58,663 nucleotides of DNA from Tissierellales bacterium (GCA_025210965.1 JAOAQY010000197.1:1-58663), one strand, 5' to 3'; shown: positions 44,173-52,945, counted from the first letter of the stretch. Notes: a model not told the origin generated them from the sequence alone. Translations and numbers: made by a program.

Positions 44173-44580
44173 TTATTTTACAAATATCTTTAAAGCTTCA
44201 CTCTGCGCTAATCTATAAACCTCTATAACGCTTAATCTATGAGCTTTTGCTATTTTTTTACAATCTTCATACTCTGGGACTACTTTCAATATTTCCTCAT
44301 CTAAAATTCCGATTTTAACTTTAATTTGTCCGTATTTTGTATCTATTTTTTCAAACTTTCTATCTAGTATAGTCCTATTTACATCATAATACCGAACTCC
44401 AAATGTAGTAGTTCCTCTAAGTATTTTTTCACTTGCGATTTTTAAATCTTCATTTTTAACCAATACGCTCAGTTTATTTGCTGGTCTATTTTTTTTCATC
44501 ATAATAGGTGTAGTGTATACATCTAATGCACCTAATTCAAATAATTCTCCCATCAATGTATCGTAAAATTCAGGATTCAT
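44173..44580 (-). CDS. larC2: LarC C-terminal part (LarC2), probably made by -1 frameshift
   Basis: This is the second half of the nickel-insertion protein LarC. The frame stays open upstream of its first ATG back to the A9 run at 44622-44630, and the upstream codons read ...SEILTIIETNIDD, joining into MNPEFYD. ETNIDDM is the conserved start of the LarC rear domain, so the real product is a LarC1-LarC2 fusion of about 459 residues reached by a -1 shift. The isolated ATG at 44580 has only a weak ribosome binding site. A frameshift of this kind is known for Lactobacillus plantarum larC. Confidence 0.85.
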   Translation of the reverse strand: MNPEFYDTLMGELFELGALDVYTTPIMMKKNRPANKLSVLVKNEDLKIASEKILRGTTTFGVRYYDVNRTILDRKFEKIDTKYGQIKVKIGILDEEILKVVPEYEDCKKIAKAHRLSVIEVYRLAQSEALKIFVK

Positions 44581-44606
44581 ATCATCAATATTTGTCTCTA
44601 TTATAG

Positions 44607-45551
44607 TTAGTATCTCACTTGTTTTTTTTTACCTATACTCATTCTGAGTAAATTCGATATTTCTAAATCTTTTGTTCCAAGTCCATATCCCACTCGCTCG
44701 ATACTCATCTCTGGTCTATCATCAAATTTTTGTACCAATGTTTTCGCTATAGCTGCTCCTGTTGGTGTTACTAGTTCACTTCGAATTCCAGTTGAATATA
44801 CTGGCATTCCTTTAAGTATTTCTAGTGTTGCAGGTGCAGGTACTGGTATTTTACCATGTGCGCATTTGACAAATCCTGTTCCTGTATGAATTGGCGTAGC
44901 TATAATTTCATCTATATCCAGTAAATCAATGCATATAGCCGCACCTATAATATCTACTATAGAATCCACCGCTCCAACCTCGTGAAAATGAACTTCATTA
45001 AGCGGTTTATCATGTATTTTAGCCTCTGCTTTTGCTACATGTAAAAACATCTCTTTGCTAAGTTTTTTTACTCGCTCTGATAGTTCTGCTTTTTCTATAA
45101 TTGCATTTATCGCTTCCAAATTTCTATGCTCGTGATGATGATCTCCATGAGAATGATCATGGCTGTGTCCGTGTTCATGATTGTGTGTATGGTCATGATC
45201 ATGTGTGTGTTCGTGATTGTGTGTATGGTCATGATCGTGTGTATGGTCGTGATCGCGTGTATGGCCGTGACTGTGTTCATGTGCATGGTCGTGGTCATGA
45301 CTGTGTCCATGTGTATGGTCGTGGTCATGACTGTGCTCGTGTGCACCATCACAGTCTAGTATCACATCAAATTTAGTTCCTGTAATTCCATTTTTTTGAT
45401 CTTTTCGAATCTCTATTTTGTATCCATCTATATTAATTTTTGATAGTTCTTGTAAAAAGAGTTTTTGGTCTACTCCCAAATCCAAAAAAGCTCCTATAGT
45501 CATATCTCCACTGATTCCTGATAAACATTCTATATAAAGTGTATTAGGCAT
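44607..45551 (-). CDS. larC1: LarC N-terminal part (LarC1) with a His-rich insert
   Basis: Front part of pyridinium-3,5-bisthiocarboxylic acid mononucleotide nickel chelatase, which inserts nickel into the lactate racemase cofactor using CTP. It opens with the family motif ECLSGISGDMTIGA and later has LNEVHFHEVGAVDSIVDI. Residues 71-142 are a histidine-rich insert with 36 His in 72 positions. The start is the ATG at 45551 behind GAGGGG (the ATG at 45569 precedes that site). It overlaps larB by 8 nt. The zero frame ends four codons after an A9 slippery run. Confidence 0.9.
   Translation of the reverse strand: MPNTLYIECLSGISGDMTIGAFLDLGVDQKLFLQELSKINIDGYKIEIRKDQKNGITGTKFDVILDCDGAHEHSHDHDHTHGHSHDHDHAHEHSHGHTRDHDHTHDHDHTHNHEHTHDHDHTHNHEHGHSHDHSHGDHHHEHRNLEAINAIIEKAELSERVKKLSKEMFLHVAKAEAKIHDKPLNEVHFHEVGAVDSIVDIIGAAICIDLLDIDEIIATPIHTGTGFVKCAHGKIPVPAPATLEILKGMPVYSTGIRSELVTPTGAAIAKTLVQKFDDRPEMSIERVGYGLGTKDLEISNLLRMSIGKKKQVRY
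44622..44630 (-). promoter_or_regulatory. Slippery A9 run: -1 frameshift site in larC
   Basis: Minus strand GGT AAA AAA AAA CAA GTG AGA TAC TAA in the larC1 frame. Slipping back one base on A-AAA-AAA continues as ACA AGT GAG into larC2. Both ribosomal and transcriptional slippage could act here. I see no strong stimulatory hairpin directly after it. Confidence 0.75.
45126..45341 (-). repeat. Histidine-codon repeat tract inside larC1
   Basis: About 216 bp of irregular short repeats encoding alternating His with Asp, Thr, Glu, Ser, Asn or Gly. Several near-identical 18-36 bp blocks are visible (CATGATCATGAC-type words), so the tract has probably grown and shrunk by slippage. Confidence 0.85.
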
Positions 45552-46326
45552 CTTCCATTCCCCTCTCATAAGCTTGTTCTAGTTGTCTATTCATAGTGCT
45601 TGCTAAGTATCCTGCTCCAAAACCATTGTCTATATTTACAACACTGATTCCACTCGCACAGCTATTTAACATAGCAAGTAGTGCGGCTAATCCACCAAAG
45701 TTTGCACCATATCCTATACTCGTTGGAACTGCTATTACAGGCACATCTACCAGTCCACCTACAACACTTGCCAGTGCACCTTCCATACCTGCTACTGCTA
45801 TCACTACACTTGCTTCAGCGAGCATCTCTCTATTTGAAAGTAACCTGTGAATTCCCGCTACACCTACATCGTATAGTCTTTCAACACTATTTCCTAGAAT
45901 TTCAGCTGTAAGAGCAGCTTCTTCTGCTACTGCTATATCTGAAGTTCCACCTGTCGCTATTAGTATTTTGTGTCTTGTGGTTTGAATTTCAGTTTTTCTT
46001 ATAATTATGAGCTTAGATTGCTTGTGATACTCTGCTAGGTCTGTTATCTTTGAAACTGCTTCAAATACGTCTTCACTAGCTCTAGTTGCCAATATATTAC
46101 AGTCTCTCAAAAGCATTCTTTCAACTATACCAACTATGTGCTCTATTGCCTTTCCTTCACAAAATATTACTTCTGGATATCCGTTTCGTAAACTTCTATG
46201 ATGATCTATTTTGGCATATCCTATATCTTCAAAAGGCAAATCCTTTAATTTTCCCATAGCTGATTCTACATTTACTTGTCCACTTTTCACAGCTTCTAAT
46301 AATTCTTTAATCTGCTTTTCTTCCAT
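45544..46326 (-). CDS. larB: LarB, nicotinate mononucleotide carboxylase/hydrolase
   Basis: Makes pyridinium-3,5-biscarboxylic acid mononucleotide from nicotinic acid adenine dinucleotide, the first step of the nickel-pincer cofactor. The protein of 260 residues shows the AIR-carboxylase-like core (ATGGTSDIAVAEEAA, VAGMEGALASVVGGL, PTSIGYGANFGGLAALL). I set the start at the ATG at 46326, 7 nt after GGGGGG, so it follows larE directly; starting at 46341 would overlap larE. It overlaps larC1 by 8 nt. Confidence 0.92.
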   Translation of the reverse strand: MEEKQIKELLEAVKSGQVNVESAMGKLKDLPFEDIGYAKIDHHRSLRNGYPEVIFCEGKAIEHIVGIVERMLLRDCNILATRASEDVFEAVSKITDLAEYHKQSKLIIIRKTEIQTTRHKILIATGGTSDIAVAEEAALTAEILGNSVERLYDVGVAGIHRLLSNREMLAEASVVIAVAGMEGALASVVGGLVDVPVIAVPTSIGYGANFGGLAALLAMLNSCASGISVVNIDNGFGAGYLASTMNRQLEQAYERGMEDA

Positions 46327-46327
46327 A

Positions 46328-47149
46328 CTAATTCCCCCCACTAGTCTCTATGGATTCATTCATACTTCCCATTCTATATCCTTGTAAATCCAATGATACA
46401 TAGGTAAATCCAAATGACTTAAATTTTAGAGCAACTTCATCCATGTATTTTTGATCAAAAAATCTTTTTCGATCTTCTGGCAAGACTTCAATTCTAGCCA
46501 AATTACCATGACATCTCACTCTATATTGCTTAAATCCTTCTTTATATAAATAATTTTCTGCCATTTCAACAGCTCTAAGCCCCTCATTTGTTATTGTTTC
46601 TCCATAGGGAAATCTAGTTGCAAGACAGGCAAATGCAGGTTTATCCCAAGTAGGAAGATTTAGCTGTTTAGATAATTCTCTAATTTCTTGTTTTGTTAAA
46701 TTCGCTTCTTTAAGAGGACTTCTGACCCCTAATTCCTTTATAGCTTTAAGCCCTGGTCTATAATCTCCCATATCGTCCATATTAGATCCATCTGCTACAT
46801 ATGCTATATTCTGCGATTCTGCCACTTTTTTTATCATAGAAAATATAAGTTTTTTACAATGATAGCAGCGATCTTCTGGATTTTCTTTGAATACATTCTG
46901 CTCCAATACATTTTCCCTGATTATAATTCTTCTAATTCCTATTTGTTTAGCTAATTCATTAGCTTCTTCCATTTCACTTTCAGAGTGAAGTGGGGCAATC
47001 ATAGTAATTGCGATTGCTCGTTCTTCGAGAACATCCTTTGCTACTTTTGCCAAAAAATTCGAGTCAACTCCACCAGAATAAGCTACTGCAATCTCGCCCA
47101 TTTCTCTCAAAATCATTTTTAGCTTTTCATATTTTTCCTGGATATTCAC
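46328..47149 (-). CDS. larE: LarE, sulfur transferase of the nickel-pincer cofactor
   Basis: ATP-dependent enzyme that converts the two carboxylates of the cofactor precursor to thiocarboxylates. PP-loop SGGVDS is near the N-terminus, a CYHCKK pair follows near residue 107, and ACLATRFPYGE carries the Cys in the position used as sacrificial sulfur donor in some LarE proteins. The start is GTG at 47149 behind AGAGG; the upstream reading starts from a non-standard ATT. About 273 residues. First gene of larE-larB-larC; larA is not in the window. Confidence 0.9.
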   Translation of the reverse strand: MNIQEKYEKLKMILREMGEIAVAYSGGVDSNFLAKVAKDVLEERAIAITMIAPLHSESEMEEANELAKQIGIRRIIIRENVLEQNVFKENPEDRCYHCKKLIFSMIKKVAESQNIAYVADGSNMDDMGDYRPGLKAIKELGVRSPLKEANLTKQEIRELSKQLNLPTWDKPAFACLATRFPYGETITNEGLRAVEMAENYLYKEGFKQYRVRCHGNLARIEVLPEDRKRFFDQKYMDEVALKFKSFGFTYVSLDLQGYRMGSMNESIETSGGN

Positions 47150-47229
47150 GCAAAAACCTCTTTCTATATATTGTATTTTGGGAAATCTCTCCCCTTTTAT
47201 TTGTATCAAATTTTCAAATTTTTAGCAAG

Positions 47230-47256
47230 AAAAAAATAGAAGTGAATCACTTCTAT
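47230..47256 (-). terminator. Intrinsic terminator after the HD-GYP gene
   Basis: ATAGAAGTG/CACTTCTAT (47236-47256) with a 3-nt loop and a U-run on the minus strand. The right arm overlaps the stop codon. Confidence 0.85.
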
Positions 47257-48371
47257 CATATCTCCATACTTCGATTGTTAATTTCTCCACTATTCGGCCC
47301 TTTTATAACTATATTTCTGACCTTCTCTAAATCATAGACAACACCTGTATCTATAACTCGTACAACTGGTCTAAGCGCCAAAAATCTATTCAGTCTCTCA
47401 ACTATGGCCTTTTCTCCCGTGCTCAATTGGACAAGTGTTCCAACTGGATACGGTATTATTCTCTTGAAAAAAAGCTTACAAAGCTCTTTGTCAAATTGTA
47501 TCCCTGCATTTGACATTATATATTCAAGTGCAAATCCAGGTGAATCAGCCTTTTTGTACACTCGGTCTGATGTAAGTGCATCATAGACATCACAAATAGC
47601 CACAGCTTTTGCATATCTATGTATTTGATCACCTTCGAGTTTTCTAGGATATCCAGTTCCATCAAGCCTCTCATGATGCTGGTGAACTATGATTTTTGAC
47701 AAACCACAGAGCATAATGTTTTTCTTCAAGTAATCATACCCTAATTGCGAATGACTTCTAATCTGTTCAAATTCTTCATCAGTCAATCGTCCTGGCTTCA
47801 TCAAAACTTCCATAGGTATAAACGTCTTTCCTATATCGTGCAATAGCGCACCTACCGCTAAATCATTCAATTGATATTTGTTCAGTCCCATCTCTATTCC
47901 AAGCGCAACAGATAATACACATACATTTACCGAATGCTGATAAGTATAGCTGTCCATACTCTTTATATCTACTATATTTATAGAAACGTCTCTATTACTT
48001 AGAACCTCATCTACTAAATCTTTACCTATATGGTCTACCTTTTCGGCAAATTCATTTCGAAGCTTTGCCATCAACTTTTTGTTTACTTTTATTCCACTAT
48101 TTATGTACTTGACATATTTTTCAAAACTGTCAAAACTTTCTCTTATAACATTAATCGCCTTTTGTCTGATTTCTGGTCGAACGACGTCTTCCAAATCGTT
48201 ATTAAACTCATCCTGGACATATAGTGACAAATATCCATGATCCCTAATTCGCTTTATAATAACAGCATTTAAAACTGCCCCAGCATGTAGCATAGCTTTC
48301 CCCTGAGCATTGTACAATGTTCTTCCCAAGCAATCTCCTGGCTTGACCGAATTTATAGGTTTTATTCTCAT
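47256..48371 (-). CDS. HD-GYP domain protein, putative cyclic-di-GMP phosphodiesterase
   Basis: A protein of 371 residues. An N-terminal region of about 110 residues precedes an HD-GYP domain with HDIGK near 180 and HHERLDGTGYP near 235. HD-GYP proteins hydrolyse cyclic di-GMP, or related cyclic dinucleotides, to linear products. No membrane segment or receiver domain is present. The ATG at 48371 after AGGTGG is preferred over the GTG at 48380. Confidence 0.88.
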   Translation of the reverse strand: MRIKPINSVKPGDCLGRTLYNAQGKAMLHAGAVLNAVIIKRIRDHGYLSLYVQDEFNNDLEDVVRPEIRQKAINVIRESFDSFEKYVKYINSGIKVNKKLMAKLRNEFAEKVDHIGKDLVDEVLSNRDVSINIVDIKSMDSYTYQHSVNVCVLSVALGIEMGLNKYQLNDLAVGALLHDIGKTFIPMEVLMKPGRLTDEEFEQIRSHSQLGYDYLKKNIMLCGLSKIIVHQHHERLDGTGYPRKLEGDQIHRYAKAVAICDVYDALTSDRVYKKADSPGFALEYIMSNAGIQFDKELCKLFFKRIIPYPVGTLVQLSTGEKAIVERLNRFLALRPVVRVIDTGVVYDLEKVRNIVIKGPNSGEINNRSMEI

Positions 48372-48428
48372 CTTTACCACCTACTTCTTTAGGATATTAA
48401 TTCTCCTAACACCATTCATCCCTAATAT

Positions 48429-48462
48429 ACAATAAAAGAACCACTTAATAAGTAGTTCTTTA
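48429..48462 (-). terminator. Intrinsic terminator after the HTH regulator gene
   Basis: AAGAAC-C-ACTT/AAGT-A-GTTCTT stem with a U-rich tail on the minus strand. Confidence 0.7.
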
Positions 48463-48477
48463 ATATTATATCATATT

Positions 48478-49044
48478 TTAATCTTTTTGAACATATCCAG
48501 TAAATAAACTAAACTCCCTTTGTTCCTCTGATTTTTTCTCTCTATGACTTTCCATGAATTTCTCTATTTCCTGGTAAAAGTCTTCTAGATCTTCAAGAGT
48601 CACATATATGTTTTCCTGACTAATCATAGCTTTTCCTGACTCCCCTTTTACCTTATTTTTTTTCCTTATTTCGTACATATCGTAAAAATCCTGTTTAAAA
48701 CTATCAATTACTGTCATAACAACTCTCAAACGAGAATCTAGATTTTTGACGTTGACTTGATCTTCATCTTTATATTTGATTTCAAATCTCTCAGCTGTCA
48801 ATTTATAATATTTGGCAATTATACCGTTAATAGTCTCGGTATGGTCCAATTCTAATAAATCTATACTCAAAAGTTTCTTCACATGGTAATGTACTTTTGC
48901 CGGCACTTCTCCCATATTATCTGCAATTTCTTTAACTGTCGAAGGTCTATTCATCCTCGAAAATGTAGATATAATTTTCATGCGATATGGATCTGAAACA
49001 ATTTTTATTTCTTCATCTGTTTCTATTTGACGGACTCCGCCCAT
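48478..49044 (-). CDS. ArsR-like winged-helix regulator
   Basis: A protein of 188 residues with an N-terminal winged helix (about 15-75; DPYRMKIISTFSRMNRPSTVKEIADNMG is split here as the recognition region) followed by a helical tail rich in charged residues (about 105-185). The start is the ATG at 49044 behind GAGGTG. It follows the MFS gene by 51 nt on the same strand and probably controls that exporter, since a palindrome covers the exporter promoter. Confidence 0.8.
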   Translation of the reverse strand: MGGVRQIETDEEIKIVSDPYRMKIISTFSRMNRPSTVKEIADNMGEVPAKVHYHVKKLLSIDLLELDHTETINGIIAKYYKLTAERFEIKYKDEDQVNVKNLDSRLRVVMTVIDSFKQDFYDMYEIRKKNKVKGESGKAMISQENIYVTLEDLEDFYQEIEKFMESHREKKSEEQREFSLFTGYVQKD

Positions 49045-49095
49045 GTTAATCACCTCGCACCCATTATACATCATTTTTTATATTGTTACAATTTA

Positions 49096-50361
49096 CTAGG
49101 CAGATTGTTTTATCTCATCTTCTTTAAATTCTTTTTTGATGGTAGGATTTACTATAAATAGCACTGCGCCTAATGTGCTCATAAGTCCCATTATCATAAA
49201 TAGAGTCGACACTGAAAAATATTCACCTAGCGCACCCACTAAAAATCCGCCAATTGGAACTGTACTTAAGTTTATAAGATTTAGTATAGACATCACTCGT
49301 CCCATCTTGTCTGGATCTGTTGTTTTCATAAGATACCCTGACAATGGCGCTTGTATAAATGGTATACATAGACCAAATAGCAAGCAATCACCTATTGCAA
49401 AATAAAGCGCTATATTTGGTGAAAACTCAACAAAATTTGGAATTGCAAGTGCTGCATAAGCTAAGCCTACAAAAAATATTCCAAGCCCAATAGTTTGAAC
49501 TATCTTTAATTTTGAACCTAGTTTTGCTACTAATATACCTCCAAGCAACATTCCAAACATAAGCCCCATACCAGTAAGACTTAATCCTGCTGCGCCAGAT
49601 TTTAATACTTCATCTACGTATACTGGTCTAAGCACATTAAATGGTACAAATGCAAAATTTATAAATGCAGCTGCCATGACAAAATACATGAGCACTTTTC
49701 TCCCCTTGACATAAATAGCTCCTTCTTTCATCAATTGCTTGGTCTTATTAAAATCCAATTTCACATCTTTATTTATTTTTTCATTTAATTTTATTATAGA
49801 AACCAATAATCCAGATGCAAAAAACGTTGCAGCATCTACCCATATAGCTCCTGATATATCAATAAACGATATTATCATTCCAGCCGCACCTAATCCACCA
49901 AGTGTCCCTATTGTCTGAATTGTAGAGCTCATCCCCCTAGCAGAAACTATGTCTTCCTTGTCAACTAAGAGTGGAAACAATGCACCCCTTGAAGGTTCTG
50001 AAAACGATTCAAACGTCGAATTTAAAAGTGTAAATACTATCAAATGCCAAACTTCTAGTACTTGAAAATAGTAAGCTAGACCCAAACAGACTGCTAATAT
50101 TCCTCTTCCAAAATCACCTAAAACAACTGTTTTTTTCTTAGGAAATACATCCGCCACTACTCCACCTATAGGTGTCATTATCAAATTTGGGACATAGCTA
50201 AGTGCAAATAGTGTTCCCATCAATAATTTCGATCCAGTAAGCACATATACTAGCCAGCTTATCGCAATACTATCTATTGCATCACCAAATCTGCTTATCA
50301 GTGTCGCTCCTAAAACCTTTTTGAAATTCCAATTTTTCTTTAACCCTATTCTCCCTGACAT
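49096..50361 (-). CDS. MFS transporter (drug/macrolide efflux type)
   Basis: Twelve-helix major facilitator of 421 residues, with the MFS_3/MefA-like start (LGATLISRFGDAIDSIAISWLVY, shown only in part by the conserved RFGDAI) and the loop motif GGVVADVFPKK. I use the ATG at 50361 behind GGGGG; the TTG six bases upstream is an alternative. Expressed from a strong promoter and probably cotranscribed with the HTH gene after it. Confidence 0.87.
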   Translation of the reverse strand: MSGRIGLKKNWNFKKVLGATLISRFGDAIDSIAISWLVYVLTGSKLLMGTLFALSYVPNLIMTPIGGVVADVFPKKKTVVLGDFGRGILAVCLGLAYYFQVLEVWHLIVFTLLNSTFESFSEPSRGALFPLLVDKEDIVSARGMSSTIQTIGTLGGLGAAGMIISFIDISGAIWVDAATFFASGLLVSIIKLNEKINKDVKLDFNKTKQLMKEGAIYVKGRKVLMYFVMAAAFINFAFVPFNVLRPVYVDEVLKSGAAGLSLTGMGLMFGMLLGGILVAKLGSKLKIVQTIGLGIFFVGLAYAALAIPNFVEFSPNIALYFAIGDCLLFGLCIPFIQAPLSGYLMKTTDPDKMGRVMSILNLINLSTVPIGGFLVGALGEYFSVSTLFMIMGLMSTLGAVLFIVNPTIKKEFKEDEIKQSA

Positions 50362-50388
50362 AAACAACCCCCATTAAATTATTTTTAT

Positions 50389-50427
50389 CGTTATAAATAT
50401 TTTAACGTTAGGGTATAAGTTTGTCAA
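50389..50427 (-). promoter_or_regulatory. Promoter and operator candidate of the MFS-HTH operon
   Basis: Minus strand TTGACA (50422-50427), 17 nt, TAAAAT (50399-50404). The inverted repeat CGTTA-N9-TAACG (50389-50407) covers the -10 and the transcription start, a usual place for a winged-helix repressor. Confidence 0.7.
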
Positions 50428-50475
50428 GTGATATTTTTCATTTCCGTAACAAATTATGGTGTTTCTGCTTATTTT

Positions 50476-51102
50476 TTATTTCGATACGTTTACGTATTTG
50501 AGTATTTCAGCTGGAGTCTCAATTCTTGTATATGATTCATCTTGCATATCTCCAGCTCCCCAACCAGCTAATAAAAAATCTACACCTGCAGCTTTAGCAC
50601 ATTTAGCATCTGTGTGGGTATCTCCGATATATACAGATTCTTCTTTTCTTATTCCTGTTGCTCTAAAAAATAGCTCAAGTGGCTCCGGGTGTGGCTTATG
50701 ATGATCTGTATCATCTGCACATATTATTGCTTCAAAATAGTTATCAGGCCATGCTCTGTCAAAATCAGCTACCAATTCATCATGCACTCTCGATGTAACC
50801 ACTCCTAGCAATACATTATTCTCTCTAAGGCTTTCTATGGTTTCTGACATACCATCAAATGGAATAAGTTCATCTAAATGATTTATAAGTATCGCATTGA
50901 AGTCATTAGTTGCTTCGTCCATATCTTCAAAACCTAAGGCTATAAATGAATCTTCTCCAGTCATAGTCATAGTGAATTTTAAATCTTCGATCTCATAGTG
51001 TTTGTTTTTCTTCGTTTTCATAAGTTCTTGATATGTTCTAAGTATCACGGACTCTGTGTCTATAAGTGTTCCATCAACATCAAATATAATGCATTTGTAC
51101 AT
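50476..51102 (-). CDS. HAD-family hydrolase (phosphoglycolate phosphatase/PpaX-like)
   Basis: A protein of 208 residues with HAD motif I DVDGTLIDTE (8-17), motif II GVVTSR, and motifs III/IV HKPHPEPL and YIGDTHTDAKCAKAAG. The helical cap is type C1. Likely a small-molecule phosphatase or pyrophosphatase; the substrate is not clear. It sits downstream of galE, but a terminator lies between them. Confidence 0.85.
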   Translation of the reverse strand: MYKCIIFDVDGTLIDTESVILRTYQELMKTKKNKHYEIEDLKFTMTMTGEDSFIALGFEDMDEATNDFNAILINHLDELIPFDGMSETIESLRENNVLLGVVTSRVHDELVADFDRAWPDNYFEAIICADDTDHHKPHPEPLELFFRATGIRKEESVYIGDTHTDAKCAKAAGVDFLLAGWGAGDMQDESYTRIETPAEILKYVNVSK

Positions 51103-51120
51103 TTATTTCTCCCCTTTGCT

Positions 51121-51154
51121 AAAAGAAAGAGATGATTTAACATCTCTTTCTTTA
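51121..51154 (-). terminator. Intrinsic terminator after galE
   Basis: A 13-bp perfect stem AAAGAAAGAGATG/CATCTCTTTCTTT with a 5-6 nt loop; U-rich after it on the minus strand. Confidence 0.85.
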
Positions 51155-51198
51155 CTTACTTTTTGTATTAATAATTTGTTTTAAATATCACTTCTAAT

Positions 51199-52173
51199 TT
51201 AGTATCTCTGATTTTTATGCCAGTTCCAAGCTGTTTGTATCATTTTCTCTACATTTTCATATTTAGGTTTCCATCCCAATTCATTTCTTGCTTTATCTGA
51301 GGAAGCAATAAGTGTCGCTGGATCTCCAGCTCTTCTCGGCGCAAGCTCTGCTGGTATCGGATGACCTGTAACTTTTCTAGCAGCTTCTATCATTTCTTTT
51401 ACGCTAAAACCTTCTCCGCTACCTAGATTGTAGACATCGCTCTTTCCTCCATCTCTAAGCTTACCAAGTGCTAATTTGTGAGCTTTTACCAAATCCATTA
51501 CATGAATATAGTCTCTAACACAACTGCCATCTCTAGTTTCATAATCATCGCCAAAAATATATATTTTCTCTCTCTTTCCAAGTGGAACTTGTAGTATAAG
51601 TGGTATGAGATGTGTTTCAGGACTGTGACTTTCTCCTATTTCTCCACTAGCATCTGCACCAGCAACATTGAAATATCTGAGTGCAATATATCTTATATCA
51701 TGTGCTATTTCAAGTCGTTTAAACATTTTTTCCATTGCAAGTTTTGTCTCTCCATACGTATTTGTAGGTTCTGTTTGGTCAGTCTCCTTTATCGGAATGT
51801 TTTTTGGCTCTCCATAAACCGCCGCCGTAGATGAGAATACTATTTTTTTTACATTGTGATTTACCATAGCTCTCAATAGGCACATTGTACCATAGACATT
51901 GTTTTCATAGTAGTCTATAGGTTCTTTTACACTTTGTGGCACTATAGAATAAGCAGCAAAGTGAATTACAGATTCTATATCATTTTCCGAAAATATCTTA
52001 TCTAGAAATTTTTCATCTCTAAGATCTCCTTTGCAAAATTTAACTCCCTCCGGAATTGATTCTACATGTCCATTTACTAAATTATCTATTACAATTACAT
52101 CTTCGTCACTATTATTTAGCAATCTAACCATATGACTGCCTATATATCCTGCTCCACCACATACTAAAATCAT
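51199..52173 (-). CDS. galE: UDP-glucose 4-epimerase
   Basis: Interconverts UDP-glucose and UDP-galactose. Short-chain dehydrogenase fold with NAD-binding GGAGYIGSH (6-14), the catalytic S/T-Y-K set (SSTAAVYG, YGETKLAME) and the RYFNVAGA motif. The full length of 324 residues is typical. It stands alone, without Leloir-pathway neighbours. Confidence 0.93.
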   Translation of the reverse strand: MILVCGGAGYIGSHMVRLLNNSDEDVIVIDNLVNGHVESIPEGVKFCKGDLRDEKFLDKIFSENDIESVIHFAAYSIVPQSVKEPIDYYENNVYGTMCLLRAMVNHNVKKIVFSSTAAVYGEPKNIPIKETDQTEPTNTYGETKLAMEKMFKRLEIAHDIRYIALRYFNVAGADASGEIGESHSPETHLIPLILQVPLGKREKIYIFGDDYETRDGSCVRDYIHVMDLVKAHKLALGKLRDGGKSDVYNLGSGEGFSVKEMIEAARKVTGHPIPAELAPRRAGDPATLIASSDKARNELGWKPKYENVEKMIQTAWNWHKNQRY

Positions 52174-52290
52174 AAATTCGCCTCCTAGTCATTTACTATT
52201 TATACTTATATAGTACATGTTTGACGTTAAAATATGATTAAACTACGATGAATTTTGAAATAAAATTTTTCCGTATTTTATGATTTAGAG

Positions 52291-52326
52291 CAAAAAAAAG
52301 GAACTCGCCGCACAAGGTCGTTGGTT
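52291..52326 (-). terminator. Intrinsic terminator after the TetR gene
   Basis: A short outer stem GGAAC/GTTCC around a GC-rich interior, with eight Us on the minus strand. Confidence 0.65.
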
Positions 52327-52344
52327 CCTATTTGTTTTCTAATC

Positions 52345-52920
52345 CTATAACTTAGCTATTTGATTTGATTTCAATAGAATCTTGCAAAGTAAATAATATA
52401 AAAATTCTATATTTCTTTCTTTTTCATCTGGATATAAATCTGCATTCATATTTACTACTACTGCTAATGCATCTCCTAATCTAGTATCTTCCATCAAAAT
52501 ATGATCATCTAGACCTGCATGTATGTTTTTAAATAAAACATCTGCCAATCTTTTTTGTACTTTTTTAAAGAAATCCCTATGGTTTTTGAAGTCTTTTTCT
52601 CTGGTAACTACCTTGCCCATACCTTTTCTCTTCTCAATTTCCCCATAATATACTTCGACAAATTTCTTAATATTTTCTCGAGCTGAATACTTCGGACTCA
52701 AGTTTTGACTAACTTTAAGAATCGTATCTTCCCAGCTACTTTCAAGAACACTTAAAAATAATTCTTTTTTGTTTGGATAGTAGTTGTAAAGGGTTCCGAC
52801 GCCGATTCCTGCTTTTTGAGCAATTGACTTCATGTCTACCCCTCTATAACCTTCTGTTCCAAATAGCTCAAAAGCAGCATTAAAGATTTTTTGTTCAATA
52901 TTTTTTATAATCTTTGGCAT
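52345..52920 (-). CDS. TetR-family regulator
   Basis: A repressor of 191 residues. The N-terminal helix-turn-helix is at about 8-55 (FNAAFELFGTEGYRGVDMKSIA region, then GVGTLYNYYPNKKELF); the rest is the helical ligand domain. It is divergent from the MATE transporter gene, so it probably represses that gene and itself. Confidence 0.87.
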   Translation of the reverse strand: MPKIIKNIEQKIFNAAFELFGTEGYRGVDMKSIAQKAGIGVGTLYNYYPNKKELFLSVLESSWEDTILKVSQNLSPKYSARENIKKFVEVYYGEIEKRKGMGKVVTREKDFKNHRDFFKKVQKRLADVLFKNIHAGLDDHILMEDTRLGDALAVVVNMNADLYPDEKERNIEFLYYLLCKILLKSNQIAKL

Positions 52921-52945
52921 ACTAGCACTCCTTTTATGTTTTTTC

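Noticed and set aside
44581-44606. larC2 as an independent gene from its own ATG
   Set aside because: The ribosome binding site is weak and the conserved ETNIDD sequence lies upstream of that ATG in the same frame, so the ATG is internal to a longer product.
45101-45376. ORFs on the plus strand and in another minus frame over the His tract of larC1
   Set aside because: They are shadows of the CAT/CAC repeats in larC1; none has a ribosome binding site or recognisable domain.
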